Below, in pieces: positions 25,504 through 33,882 of a DNA stretch of 43,982 nt. Positions within the stretch are counted from its first letter, which is position 1. The number at the start of each line of letters is the position of its first letter. A model generated the notes under the pieces. It was not told the DNA's origin. It saw only the letters and a program-made list of their open reading frames with translations, and searched no databases. Source of the DNA: Actinomycetota bacterium. GTDB taxonomy: Bacteria; Actinomycetota; Acidimicrobiia; Spongiisociales; UBA4744. The DNA is taken from assembly GCA_013152275.1 (NCBI GenBank), contig JAADGS010000026.1, positions 1 through 43,982 on the forward strand. The letters are read 5' to 3'. The position numbers and the translations under genes are program-made.

Positions 25504-25944
25504 CATGGAAGTCGGTGTCGATGCAGGAGCGCGAGGAATCCGACTACGAGGAACCGACACACATTCGTGTCGGACTATCGGTCGAAACCTGCGTGGACCA
25601 CCTTCCGGACTCCCGGGAGGTGGTCCGGCCGCAACGACCGCTCTACCGTCTCGAAGGTCCGTCAGATCCACACGATAGAAAAGCGGCAGAGTGTCCGGGT
25701 CGACGTTCTCCACAATCGAGGGCTGATCTTTGAACGTGGCTCGGAATTCGGCGTAGACGGCGACACGATACAAGTAGCGGACCGGATTCGTCATCTCGCG
25801 GATACGATCCCAACGCGGCCACGCCCACGCCGACACATCCACTGCTGCTTCCCGGCCGGCAGTCGCACCGAAACGCGCGACGAGACCGTGTCGGAGCATC
25901 GGCTCGACTCGCTGCACGAATTCCGGAAAGGAGTTCTCTGTCAC
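25489..25944 (-). pseudogene. Truncated ECF-type sigma factor
   Basis: From GTG 25944 the frame reads VTENSFPEFVQRVEPMLRHG, then a region-2-like helix set with WAWPRWDRIREMTNPVRYLY, matching the region-2 pattern of actinobacterial ECF factors (...NP.GYLYRV). It continues to LTDLRDGRAVV, where region 4 should begin, then turns into Pro/Arg/Ser-rich sequence (PPPGSPEGGPRR...) with no helix-turn-helix. The break coincides with an inverted repeat (25595-25626) and the end overlaps the heptad element. Without region 4 it could not recognise a -35 box, so I call it a pseudogene. No anti-sigma gene is adjacent. Confidence 0.6.
25595..25626. repeat. 9-bp inverted repeat at the sigma-factor break
   Basis: GGACCACCT (25595-25603) and AGGTGGTCC (25618-25626) flank 14 bases. 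The stem starts a few bases after the last sigma-like codon, so it may be a small insertion or a terminator-like hairpin. Confidence 0.5.
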
Positions 25945-26136
25945 AACCTGCCTGCTCACACCCTTAAAAGGCACCCGGCAACCGGACTGCACCGCAAGAT
26001 CCCGCACCTTTGGAGAGAAACACAAGTCGCCTCACACGGTCGGTGATCGCGCGGTCATCCCGCCTGGAGCAGTGTTTGCGTTGTGCACAAGGCGGCTGTC
26101 GGCATCGAGGCCGGCGGGATGCCGCCTGCCAACACG

Positions 26137-26841
26137 CTAGGGCGGGGGAGCCGTCGCCGGCCGTGTGGTCTTCAGTGCCACGGTTCCCGCCCCGGCGATG
26201 AACCCGAGGGCGATGAGCCCCTCCAGCGACGTAACGCGGTCACTGGTGCATATCGACCCGGTTACGCCGTCGCCTCCGGAGGAGATCGAAGTCGACTCGC
26301 TTCCGGCGAACCATTCACTCCCCGTGGCGCCGTTCAAAGCAGTCCTCGTGTAGGTGACGTGGCCATCGGCCCCTTTGGTGGAGTCCCAGCAGGCCGGGTC
26401 CTGGTGGGCAAAGAAGGTGAGGCCGGCGAGGATTGCGAGTATCGGGATGGTGAGCGGCAGGAGGTCGCGCCGCCAGGAGCGTGCACTTTGTGGACTTGGC
26501 CAGCGCAATGCGGCCTGTATCCATACCAACACCGGGATCACCAGGACGAGGCCGACCGAGAAGACGGTGAGAATCGTTGGTACAAGGCCCGTGACGATCG
26601 CCGGCCAGAGTATGCGCGGATCACGCCGGCGCAGACCCAGAAGCGCGACGAACGCGGGAAGCGAGAGCAACGCCGCCCACGCCAGCGCTGCCGGGACGTT
26701 TTCCAACTGTCGCGGAGGCACGCCGTTGAGCCAGAACAGCAGACCGACGACGATCGCCAATCCGAGAAAGATCACCGCACCGATGATGATCAGCACGCCG
26801 GCCGTCTTCGGTGGCGTTGCGACAGGCGAGCTGTGATTCAT
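26137..26841 (-). CDS. Membrane protein of unknown function in sigma/anti-sigma operon
   Basis: A 234-residue protein with about five hydrophobic helices: VLIIIGAVIFLGLAIVVGLL, ALAWAALLSLPAFVALLGL, LWPAIVTGLVPTILTVFSVG (running into VLVIPVLVWIQAAL), LLPLTIPILAILAGLTFF and a last one, LEGLIALGFIAGAGTVAL. An extracytoplasmic loop of about 65 residues lies between the last two and contains CWDSTKG and SICTS, whose two cysteines could form a disulphide. I do not recognise the family. It starts 3 bases after the anti-sigma gene stop, so it belongs to the same transcript and may be a sensor or accessory part of that signalling unit. Confidence 0.7.
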   Translation of the reverse strand: MNHSSPVATPPKTAGVLIIIGAVIFLGLAIVVGLLFWLNGVPPRQLENVPAALAWAALLSLPAFVALLGLRRRDPRILWPAIVTGLVPTILTVFSVGLVLVIPVLVWIQAALRWPSPQSARSWRRDLLPLTIPILAILAGLTFFAHQDPACWDSTKGADGHVTYTRTALNGATGSEWFAGSESTSISSGGDGVTGSICTSDRVTSLEGLIALGFIAGAGTVALKTTRPATAPPP

Positions 26842-26844
26842 GGT

Positions 26845-27981
26845 CTAGCCCTCCCAGTTCCAGAAGTCGACGTCGAGTTGAGTCGCTGTGTCGGCACCTG
26901 ACGCTTCCATGATCTTGGCGACGTTCTCGGTCGGTCCGGTGACAACGAGCGACACGACGGCCGGATCATTACCGGCCAGCCACGCCGCCACGGCGTCGGC
27001 ATTGCTGAGCGCCTCCGAAGTCGGACCCCCTGCTTTCATCAGTTCGGGATGTGATGCCAGATTGTCGAGAGCGCGACGCACCTGTTGGAGGGCAGAGGTG
27101 ATGCTACTTCCGCCGTTCGGGCGGCAGCCGAGCCGGCCACCGCCTCCCGAAGACCCGGACGTCATATAGCCGACCGCGGAATCGAGGATGGTCGGCTCTC
27201 CACACGTCTCGTACCCGAGCATCTCGAAGGAAGGGTGCAGCGGGTCTGGTGGAAGGGCAGGAGTCACGTCGAAACCGACCCACACGATGCGTGCCTCGCC
27301 CTCTGCCGGCTGGAGCGCCTCGGCTTCGGAAATGCTGATGGGGTCCTCCCACCACTGCAGCTGCACGGTGACGACGGTGTCCGCAGGTAGTCGCTCGGGT
27401 GTGAATGGGCGGGATCCATCCCCAACGAAGTAGGGGAGGAGCGGTGAGCCGTTTTCGCCGGTGAACCTGACCAATCCCAGATGCGTGTTGAACGTACCGA
27501 GGGGGCGTGTGGCGTCGCCGATGGGACGGACCAGATCGACAGCGAGGTCTCTGCCGAAAGGAGTCGGGTTGTTGCGCCAACCCGACACCCGGGCTCCGGG
27601 TGTGGAGAGGACGGGCAGGTCCCACGTCGCGATCGCGGCAGCACGAATCCGGTCGCCGCGATCGACGAGGAGAGGCTGGATGGCGAACGCCGACAGGATT
27701 GTCAGCGCCACTGCACCGATGATCCAGATGGAGATGGCATCGAACACGAGCCGGAACAGGGTTCGGCGGATCGTCTTTCGCAACTGCTTCTCATCCCATG
27801 GCTGAGCCGGCCGGCCGATCGTGTTCCCCAGATGGACGGGCGCCTCCACGCCGTCCGGGATGCTTCGGCACTCATCGCACCCGGCCAGGTGTTCTTCGAG
27901 TTCGGCTCTCGTGCCGGGCTCGAGGCTGTCCTCGACGTAGCCTTCGAGCAGGTCACGAGCAATGTGATGTTCCACGCTCAC
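26845..27981 (-). CDS. Membrane-spanning zinc-finger anti-sigma factor
   Basis: A 378-residue anti-sigma factor. The N-terminal zinc-binding anti-sigma domain has the H..3C..2C motif (H31, C35, C38 in EEHLAGCDECRS), then a basic segment, one long transmembrane helix (about 78-103) and a large extracytoplasmic sensor domain of about 270 residues with possible disulphide cysteines (TCGEP, LGCRPN). It should hold the sigma factor encoded just upstream inactive at the membrane until a cue outside the cell is sensed. Its start overlaps the sigma stop by 4 bases. The sensor domain matches no family I can name. Confidence 0.88.
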   Translation of the reverse strand: MSVEHHIARDLLEGYVEDSLEPGTRAELEEHLAGCDECRSIPDGVEAPVHLGNTIGRPAQPWDEKQLRKTIRRTLFRLVFDAISIWIIGAVALTILSAFAIQPLLVDRGDRIRAAAIATWDLPVLSTPGARVSGWRNNPTPFGRDLAVDLVRPIGDATRPLGTFNTHLGLVRFTGENGSPLLPYFVGDGSRPFTPERLPADTVVTVQLQWWEDPISISEAEALQPAEGEARIVWVGFDVTPALPPDPLHPSFEMLGYETCGEPTILDSAVGYMTSGSSGGGGRLGCRPNGGSSITSALQQVRRALDNLASHPELMKAGGPTSEALSNADAVAAWLAGNDPAVVSLVVTGPTENVAKIMEASGADTATQLDVDFWNWEG

Positions 27982-28436
27982 GCCTCCTTCTCGAATGCGG
28001 TCCGAAATGCCGCCCGTGCCCGGTGGATGATCACTTTGGTTGCGCCGAGGCTCTTGCCCAGAACTCCCGAGACCTCTTCGTACGACAGTCCGAGTTGGTC
28101 ACGGAGAATCAATGCCGACCGCTGTGTTTCAGGGAGATTGGCCAGCACCGTCCGGACCGTGATCTGCTGGGCGATATCCGGATCGAAGGCCGCCACATCC
28201 GTCGGTTCGTCGCTCGTTGGGTTTCGCGAGCGACGGCGGACGTCGTCGAGGAAGGTGGTGCGGGCAATCGCAAATAGCCAGGCTCGTGGGCTTCCGCCCC
28301 GGTACCCGGCGAGCGCCCGAGTGGCCCGCACGAACGTGTCCTGCATCAGATCCTCCGCCCACACGGGGTCCCGGCATTGCGAGACCAGGTACGCGTAGAT
28401 CGCCCGTGCGTGATCCCGGTAGAACTTCTCCAGCAT
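27978..28436 (-). CDS. ECF-family RNA polymerase sigma factor
   Basis: A compact 152-residue sigma factor of the SigW/SigE type. Region 2 (residues 1-65) includes the core-binding DPVWAEDLMQDTFVRATRAL and the -10 helix GSPRAWLFAIARTTFLDDVRR; region 4 (about 97-150) has LPETQRSALILRDQLGLSYE with the helix-turn-helix EEVSGVLGKSLGATKVIIHR. It directs transcription of a regulon under control of the membrane anti-sigma encoded behind it. AAAGGAGGGGG immediately precedes the ATG, an excellent ribosome site. The 330 bases upstream (28437-28766), shared with the divergent small coiled-coil gene, hold no other gene. Confidence 0.93.
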   Translation of the reverse strand: MLEKFYRDHARAIYAYLVSQCRDPVWAEDLMQDTFVRATRALAGYRGGSPRAWLFAIARTTFLDDVRRRSRNPTSDEPTDVAAFDPDIAQQITVRTVLANLPETQRSALILRDQLGLSYEEVSGVLGKSLGATKVIIHRARAAFRTAFEKEA

Positions 28437-28721
28437 CCCCCTCCTTTACCGGGCACTGCCGTGGACACGGTAGGTGAGGACGCCGGCGCTTCGCGATCAA
28501 CGTCTCCTCGATACCTTCCGGCAGTTGTGATCGTTCGCCTCATACCAGGGAGACGAACAGGAAGGTACAAAAGTTACAGTCCGTGCTTCGCGCAGCCTTT
28601 CGGCCCGGCGCGCTCCACCGTCGGGGGAGATGATCGGCGGGGAGCCGTCTGCCCGTGTCGAGTGCCGCGTCGGCAAGGACCACGTGAAGATCCTGATCTT
28701 GGCTCGCTCTTGCGCACACGG

Positions 28722-28740
28722 TCATGGCACGAAGTACTAT
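28722..28740 (+). promoter_or_regulatory. Conserved promoter box of small coiled-coil gene, copy 1
   Basis: TCATGGCACGAAGTACTAT ends in TACTAT (28735-28740), a good -10 hexamer 26 bases before the ATG. The same 19-bp box with two changes is found upstream of the paralogue at 41022-41040, while flanking DNA differs. TTGCGC at 28710-28715 could be a -35 with a long 19-bp spacer. TCATGGCAC may be a regulator site. Confidence 0.55.
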
Positions 28741-28766
28741 CACGAGGGAAGACCAGGGGGTGAGTG

Positions 28767-29192
28767 ATGGCCGATACCGACAAGAGCCTGGATGATCTGT
28801 TGGAGGAACTCGCCGAAGTGCAGGGGCGTCTCCTCGAGTTGCCGTCCGACGCTTTCGCCGAGCGGTTCGGACTTCAGAAACGTCAGGACGCCCTTCGGGA
28901 GCAGACGGCCAGGTTCGCCCGGGACTGGGATCTGGACCGCAGCAGTGAAGATTTGTTGGCCGAGCTCGTTTCGCTCCAGGCACGCGTGAAGAGCATCGAC
29001 AGCCTGCGCATCAACACCGCCGCACAGCAATTCAGTTCCGACGGCTCCATCGGGCCGATTGGCGATGGTGGGGGAGCCATACGCCTGAATCAAGGCATCG
29101 CCGACGCCCAGGGGGTCGGCGAACTTCAGGCAAGAATCGGACGCATCAAGGCGATCCTGACCGACCGTGGTGTCGACTTCGATACGAGGTAG
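28767..29192 (+). CDS. Small coiled-coil protein, paralogue 1
   Basis: A 141-residue acidic, helical, cytosolic protein without a known domain. N-terminal heptad-like helices (SLDDLLEELAEVQGRLLELP; LLAELVSLQARVKSI) flank the block RFGLQKRQDALREQTARFAR followed by DWDLDR, then a Gly/Ser-rich linker and a C-terminal helix (LQARIGRIKAILTDRG). A paralogue with about two-thirds identity is encoded at 41065-41484, and both carry the same promoter box. Start at ATG 28767 with GGGGGTGAG upstream; a GTG one codon earlier is possible. Function unknown; conservation of promoter and protein suggests both copies answer the same signal. Confidence 0.75.
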   Translation: MADTDKSLDDLLEELAEVQGRLLELPSDAFAERFGLQKRQDALREQTARFARDWDLDRSSEDLLAELVSLQARVKSIDSLRINTAAQQFSSDGSIGPIGDGGGAIRLNQGIADAQGVGELQARIGRIKAILTDRGVDFDTR

Positions 29193-29782
29193 CCGAGGCG
29201 TGGGCTCTCTGGACTTCCTCGCCGGCATCGCCGTCGGCTTGGCCGTGGCCCGGGGTGTCTGTTGCCGGCGCGGATTCCCGTGGCGTCGACGCACCGGGTA
29301 TGCCACGAACTGGAATGAAAGCCGGACCTTGTCCATATCCTCGAGCCGAAAGATCACATCCTCCCGGCCCTCTCCCAGGCGAAGGATCCAGCGGCTCGAT
29401 AGGGCAGGTCGCGCTCCGTCCCCGCTACGCGGTTCCCCCTACGCAACCGACGTGGCTCCTTCAACAGGGACGTGGTCGACGCCTTCATCGATGTCGGCCT
29501 GGGCCATCCATGGACGCAAATCCGACTCCAAGGCACTCGGATCCTGAGCCAGAAGCCGAATAACTTTCGGCTGCCGTTCCGTCAACCCGCCGGCTTCCGA
29601 CGGAGACTGCGACGGGAACGGTGCACGTATCACCTCATTCTTCTCCCCCGATCCGTAGGCCTCAGACGATGCGTGTCGGGGGAAACGGGGGAGAGTCATC
29701 CTGCTGCGGCGCGTCTGTCCACGGTGAGGGGCCACGTCGGATACGACCGCTTTGAAACAGGTCTCTGCATACTATCGAGCCG
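29193..29782. other. 590-bp region without a confident gene; possible minus-strand remnant
   Basis: No intact gene. On the minus strand, readings in different frames look protein-like (AQADIDEGVDHVPVEGATSV at about 29442-29500; EGREDVIFRLEDMDKVRLSF at about 29310-29370) but are interrupted by stops and frame changes, so this may be a decayed gene. The second piece faintly recalls the C-terminal strand of RimP, too weak to name. The 3' end holds the promoter of the histidine kinase. Confidence 0.35.
29770..29782 (+). promoter_or_regulatory. Probable leaderless promoter of the histidine kinase gene
   Basis: TACTAT (29770-29775) lies 7 bases before the ATG, so transcription would begin at or next to the start codon, as is common in actinobacteria. 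There is no Shine-Dalgarno. The nearest -35-like hexamer, TTGAAA at 29752, is too close to serve; the -35 is otherwise unclear. Confidence 0.45.
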
Positions 29783-31108
29783 ATGAGCAGCAGATCATGG
29801 CGTCGTCGTGTCGTGCACTCCGTGCGGGCGGACTGGAGCGAGGTGGGGAGCCTCGGCAGATTGGCCTTCGTCGGTATCGTGCTCTCTCTCGTTGTCACGA
29901 TCGTTCTGGGGTTCTCGATTCAGAATGCGACACGGCGACACCTGCTTGCGGCGCGAGGGCAGATCTTGGCCAATGTGATCGAGGAGATCGAGGCCCAACA
30001 CCTTCGCCCCTCATCGGGACCGGGCGGTGCGAGTTATGAGGCGTTCGATCAGGAGGTTCGACTTCGGCTGATCGGTGGAGAGACACTCCGTGTCAAACTT
30101 TGGGCGCCCGATGGCACGATCCTGTATTCGGACGATCCGGACCTGGTCGGGTCGGTATTCGAGCTTTCACCGCCGGCCCTTTCTGCACTGCGCGGCGAGC
30201 AGACGTACAACATCTCAGACACCTCGGATCCGGCTCACGCCGATGAGAGCTCCGTCGGTTCACTCATCGAGTTCTACATCCCCTATCACGACCCGGCAGG
30301 TGAGATCATCGGGGCATTCGAGGTCGAACAGCGGATCGATACGCTGCAGAAGACCCTGCAGAGGGTGGGTGTCAACGTATGGCTCACGATAGGCAGCGGG
30401 TTGTTGCTGCTCGGGGGCTTCATGCTTGCTCTTCTGCTTGCTCGTGCCCGCGCATTCAACCTCCGTCGGAGGCAGGTCGAGTCGCTCGTTGGTGAGATCC
30501 TGAAGGCGCAGGAGAACGAGCGGCGACGCATCGTCGGTGCCCTGCATGACGATATCGGGCAGCCCCTCTACCGACTTCTCTACGGACTGGAAGGAGGTAA
30601 GTCACGTCTTCCCGCAGGCAGCCCGGTTCGAAGCGAACTGGATCGGCTGGAGGGGATCGTGCGAGATATCGACGCAACGCTGCGCACCGAACTGCGGGTG
30701 CTCCATCGTGGTCTTGCCGAGGACTTGGGGCTGGAAGCCGCCTTGGCCCAGCTTCTGGACGCCACCAGGCAAGAGACGGGGCTCGACATCGACTTGTCGG
30801 TGAACCTCGGCAACGAGCCGGACCCGATCCCGCGATCGGCACTGCTGCGCGCCGCTCAGGAAGCTGTGACCAATATCCGAAAACACTCGGGGGCAGCCTC
30901 GGTATCGGTTGGCGTGTGGGAGCAAGACCGGGAGGTCATCATGGAGATTGTTGATGATGGGTTCGGAGTGAAGGGCCCTCGAGGTCTTGGACTCACAACG
31001 ACCCGGGAGAGGCTCGAATCGATCGGCGGAGGCATCGAGGTGCGGCCTCGTCGCGAGGGAGGCACCGTCTTTCGTGCATGGGTGCCACTTCCGGAGCCGG
31101 GCGCATGA
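29783..31108 (+). CDS. NarX-like sensor histidine kinase (HisKA_3)
   Basis: A 441-residue membrane histidine kinase. TM1 at about 26-45, an extracytoplasmic sensor domain of about 150 residues (Cache-like pattern, LWAPDGTILYSDDPDLVGSV and FYIPYHDPAGEIIGAFEVEQ), TM2 at about 200-222, then a HisKA_3 dimerisation helix with phospho-acceptor H255 in ALHDDIGQPL, and a HATPase_c domain with AQEAVTNIRKHSGA (N box) and DDGFGVKGPRGLGL (G boxes). This is the NarX/DesK/LiaS class. It couples by ATGA overlap to its response regulator. The signal is unknown; the blue-copper lipoprotein gene downstream is a candidate target. Confidence 0.93.
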   Translation: MSSRSWRRRVVHSVRADWSEVGSLGRLAFVGIVLSLVVTIVLGFSIQNATRRHLLAARGQILANVIEEIEAQHLRPSSGPGGASYEAFDQEVRLRLIGGETLRVKLWAPDGTILYSDDPDLVGSVFELSPPALSALRGEQTYNISDTSDPAHADESSVGSLIEFYIPYHDPAGEIIGAFEVEQRIDTLQKTLQRVGVNVWLTIGSGLLLLGGFMLALLLARARAFNLRRRQVESLVGEILKAQENERRRIVGALHDDIGQPLYRLLYGLEGGKSRLPAGSPVRSELDRLEGIVRDIDATLRTELRVLHRGLAEDLGLEAALAQLLDATRQETGLDIDLSVNLGNEPDPIPRSALLRAAQEAVTNIRKHSGAASVSVGVWEQDREVIMEIVDDGFGVKGPRGLGLTTTRERLESIGGGIEVRPRREGGTVFRAWVPLPEPGA

Positions 31109-31734
31109 GGGTCGTCATCGCCGATGACCACCGCATCGTGCGCGAGGGGTTACGGTTCATGTTGTCCGATCACCCCGATGTCGAGATCGTCGCAGAAGCC
31201 GAGAACGGTGAAGACCTCTTGGAGACGCTGGAGGCGGTCAAGGCCGATGTGGTTCTTCTGGACCTTCGGATGCCCGGCATGACGGGACTCGAAGCCTTGG
31301 ATCGGATTTCTGCCGACCACCCCCGGACAAAGGTCATCATCCTCTCGATGCATGACGATCCGGGCTACGTGCGTCGCGCCGTCGAGCTGGGGGCGTCAGG
31401 CTATCTGCTCAAGAACACTGGACGTGACGAGCTTCTGAGGGCACTGAAGGCGGTCCAGGAGGGCGGTGCGTATATTCAAGGAGAGATCATGGGCCCTCTC
31501 CTGTCGATATTCACGCACGGTTCCGAAGAGCAGGACACGCCGTCGTTGAGTCCACGAGAGAGTCAGGTCCTGCAGCTCGTCGCCGACGGTTGTGAGAACA
31601 AGCAGATTGCCAAGGATCTCGGCGTGTCCGAAGCGACCGTCAAGACGTACCTCAAGAACGTGTTCGCGCGCCTCGGAGTGCGCAGCAGGGCGGAGGCCGT
31701 CGCGGTCGGGTTACGAATCGGAATCATCGAATAG
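31105..31734 (+). CDS. NarL/LuxR-family response regulator
   Basis: A 209-residue response regulator: receiver domain (1-120) with acidic pocket DDH near 7-9, phospho-acceptor D53 in VVLLDLRMPGM, conserved Thr/Ser and Lys in ILSMHDD and GYLLKNT, a linker, and a C-terminal LuxR helix-turn-helix (about 148-205, LSPRESQVLQLVADG, QIAKDLGVSEATVKTYLKNV). It is the cognate partner of the overlapping kinase. ATG 31105 is chosen because it overlaps the kinase stop. NarL-type regulators bind as dimers to short sites, and a paired 13-bp repeat lies 24 bases after its stop, before the copper protein gene. Confidence 0.95.
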   Translation: MRVVIADDHRIVREGLRFMLSDHPDVEIVAEAENGEDLLETLEAVKADVVLLDLRMPGMTGLEALDRISADHPRTKVIILSMHDDPGYVRRAVELGASGYLLKNTGRDELLRALKAVQEGGAYIQGEIMGPLLSIFTHGSEEQDTPSLSPRESQVLQLVADGCENKQIAKDLGVSEATVKTYLKNVFARLGVRSRAEAVAVGLRIGIIE

Positions 31735-31758
31735 GGTCTTTCCGCCTTGCCCCCATCG

Positions 31759-31793
31759 CCCAAACGGGTGATGGTCTCGTCCCAAACGGGTGA
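31759..31793 (+). promoter_or_regulatory. Paired 13-bp direct repeats, two helical turns apart
   Basis: CCCAAACGGGTGA occurs exactly at 31759-31771 and 31781-31793, 22 bp apart start to start. Each unit holds an imperfect dyad (CCCAAACGGG). They lie between the response regulator stop and the copper lipoprotein start, so they are a likely operator for this regulator or another activator. Confidence 0.65.
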
Positions 31794-31853
31794 CTACCAG
31801 GAGCCGCTCGTTTCCTGTACGTTCCTTCGAACGGAAGGTAAGGAGCTATTCCC

Positions 31854-32327
31854 ATGCGTAATCTGAGAATCTTCGCGATTGTTGCCGTGCTGGCGGTGCT
31901 CGCCGCCGCCTGCGGCGGAAACGCTGCCGTGGATACGACGGCGGCACCGACCACGACGGCGGCAGCGACCACGACGGCGGCACCCGCGGAAGGCCCGGTG
32001 GTCGTGCATGTCGTTGCCAACGAGATGACGATCACCTCCGATCTGACCACGTTCAAGGTGGGGGTGCCATACCGTTTCGAGGTCACGAATGAAGGTGCCA
32101 TCGCGCACGAAGTCATGCTGGTGGAGCCGACAGATTCCACCGACATGGAAGCGATCGATGAGATCGCCAAAGGTATGGTCGAGGCAGAGGACCTGGTCCC
32201 GGGCGCCACGGAGTCATTCGACTACACATTCACGACGGCGGACCTGGCGGGTCCGCTGGAGCTGGCGTGCCACGTTCCGGGCCACTACGAGGCCGGCATG
32301 TCGCTACCGATCACCGTCGAGGGCTGA
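31854..32327 (+). CDS. Cupredoxin-domain (type-1 copper) lipoprotein
   Basis: A 157-residue exported lipoprotein: signal with lipobox LAAAC (Cys20), a Thr/Ala-rich linker (21-47), then one cupredoxin domain. All four type-1 copper ligands are visible: H85 in IAHEVML, C139 and H144 in ACHVPGHYEAGM, and M149. The pattern resembles plastocyanin-like and sulfocyanin-like small blue copper proteins, so it should shuttle one electron outside the membrane. GTAAGGAG lies about 10 bases before the ATG. It probably has its own promoter under the paired direct repeats. It could interact with the multiheme cytochrome chain, which is inference from co-location within 10 kb. Confidence 0.9.
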   Translation: MRNLRIFAIVAVLAVLAAACGGNAAVDTTAAPTTTAAATTTAAPAEGPVVVHVVANEMTITSDLTTFKVGVPYRFEVTNEGAIAHEVMLVEPTDSTDMEAIDEIAKGMVEAEDLVPGATESFDYTFTTADLAGPLELACHVPGHYEAGMSLPITVEG

Positions 32328-32351
32328 ACCGATCCGATCGAAGGTTTGGGG

Positions 32352-32371
32352 GCCGGCGGGATACCGCCGGC
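32352..32371 (+). terminator. Terminator hairpin after the copper lipoprotein
   Basis: GCCGGCGG, a 4-base loop and CCGCCGGC form a perfect 8-bp stem 25 bases after the stop, followed by TCTCTTCGTTCGT. Confidence 0.75.
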
Positions 32372-32751
32372 TCTCTTCGTTCGTGTGCCACCGGGGCGTT
32401 GATCGCCCGACACCGTGGCTCTGCTGCGGGCTCCGGGTTGGGTGTTGATCTTGTGTGCATCATTGCCGCCGGGATTCGTATTCCGGGGTTGTGTCATGTC
32501 GCGGATTCCGAAGTTTGGGCCGATCGTATTCGTGCCGTGCGCTCGTCCGGAGTCGTGCCGTTGAAACGCTACAGCTTGCGTGTCAGGACTGCTTCCGAGA
32601 CGGTGAGGCACGAGATGTCATGCGTGTTCGATTGCGGTGGCAGCCGACATGCACCAATGGCCTACGCCATGCGCCTGTGCGGCCTGCTCATGTGGAACGA
32701 AGCTGCGCGGACCGACGAGGCCGCCGATGTTCGTATGGTCGCGAAGAGGGA
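32372..32751. other. 380-bp convergent intergenic region
   Basis: No gene recognised. Readings on either strand are low-complexity and lack ribosome sites. It separates the plus-strand copper lipoprotein from the minus-strand group that begins at 36758. Confidence 0.4.
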
Positions 32752-33816
32752 CTATCCCTCCTGTGGGGGGCGATCCTGCTGCGGATCGGGTGACGCATCC
32801 GGGTGGTGCCGCCTCCGGCTGCGGTTTCGTAGCTCGGTGGTGCCTTCGATGAAGGGGGTGAGGTCTTCCACCGGGGTGAGCGCGATGTCGCCCGCCGGCA
32901 GACCGCAGGCGCGGAGGGTCACGACGGTGTCGGGAAGATCGACCACCGCGGCCCAATTGTTGCCGTCGACCAGCATCTGACCGTCCCGCATCGTGTCGTC
33001 GATCGATAGCTGGAAGTGATCCCACACCGGGATGGGGCGGCGCTCGAACTCCTCGTAGCGCCGGGCTGCCCACCGGGCTGCCTCGTCGGGTGAGAGGCTC
33101 TCGGGCGGCGGTCCGAAGCTGTCGTGCCACAAGCCGCGGGTGACGTCTGCTTTGACAAGTTCGACAGCGGGCAGGCCGGGCAGCTTCCACTGCGTGTCCA
33201 CCCGCAGATACGGCCCATCAGGTGGCTCTCCATAGATGAGTTCTATGCGCTGTAACCCCACCGGTGAGGCCCAGCCATGGCCACCCGGCGAGCGCAGGCC
33301 GTCCCATTGCGCGAGACCGTACGGTGGCCCTGGGGCGGCCTCGACTGCCTTCACGAGCCGCTTCGTCTCCAACTGCTCGGCTCGTGTCGGGCTCACGGTC
33401 TGCACCAACTCGGTCCACAAACGTTCTCGGCCGGATGTTCGCAGTGCGGTCGTGAGCACCGCCAGCCACATCACGACCAGCCACCCGACTGCCACCGGAA
33501 ACCATGGCCACGCGACGGTCACCTGGGCGAGGACTCCCAAGCCGACCCCGACGGCCGTACCGGCGATCCACAACAATGGCACCAGCTCGATGGTTCGGTG
33601 CCGCAACACTATCTGCAGTGCCCGGTATGGCCAGAACGACTGGAAATACCGGACCGTCAGCAGGCCGGCCGTCCCAAAGGCCCACTGGTGACCGTTGACA
33701 CATCGAAACCGTGGTCCTGAGAACCGGCCGTGCGTTAGCCGGCCTCTCAACCGTGCCCACCGGCCCGAAGTGGCTGTCTGTCCTTCCGACCCGCAGACCG
33801 GACACGGCGCATCCAT
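32752..33816 (-). CDS. Zinc-ribbon membrane protein of unknown function
   Basis: A 354-residue protein. The N-terminus has CPVCGSEG (Cys pair) and, 30 residues on, RCVNGHQW, a Cys/His pair that would complete a zinc ribbon. Two transmembrane helices follow (about 75-125, LVPLLWIAGTAVGVGLGVLA and FPVAVGWLVVMWLAVLTTAL). The remaining 230 residues are soluble, with a Trp-rich middle and a Pro/Arg/His-rich end. I do not recognise the family. The start is uncertain: ATG 33816 gives the zinc ribbon at the N-terminus; a TTG at 33873 is also in frame, and neither has a strong ribosome site. Last gene of the minus-strand lipoprotein group. Confidence 0.65.
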   Translation of the reverse strand: MDAPCPVCGSEGQTATSGRWARLRGRLTHGRFSGPRFRCVNGHQWAFGTAGLLTVRYFQSFWPYRALQIVLRHRTIELVPLLWIAGTAVGVGLGVLAQVTVAWPWFPVAVGWLVVMWLAVLTTALRTSGRERLWTELVQTVSPTRAEQLETKRLVKAVEAAPGPPYGLAQWDGLRSPGGHGWASPVGLQRIELIYGEPPDGPYLRVDTQWKLPGLPAVELVKADVTRGLWHDSFGPPPESLSPDEAARWAARRYEEFERRPIPVWDHFQLSIDDTMRDGQMLVDGNNWAAVVDLPDTVVTLRACGLPAGDIALTPVEDLTPFIEGTTELRNRSRRRHHPDASPDPQQDRPPQEG

Positions 33817-33882
33817 CGACCCGATCCACGATCCCCGGCTCTTGTATCGCACACCATGAGTATGCCAGCCCAACGCGGGGGT

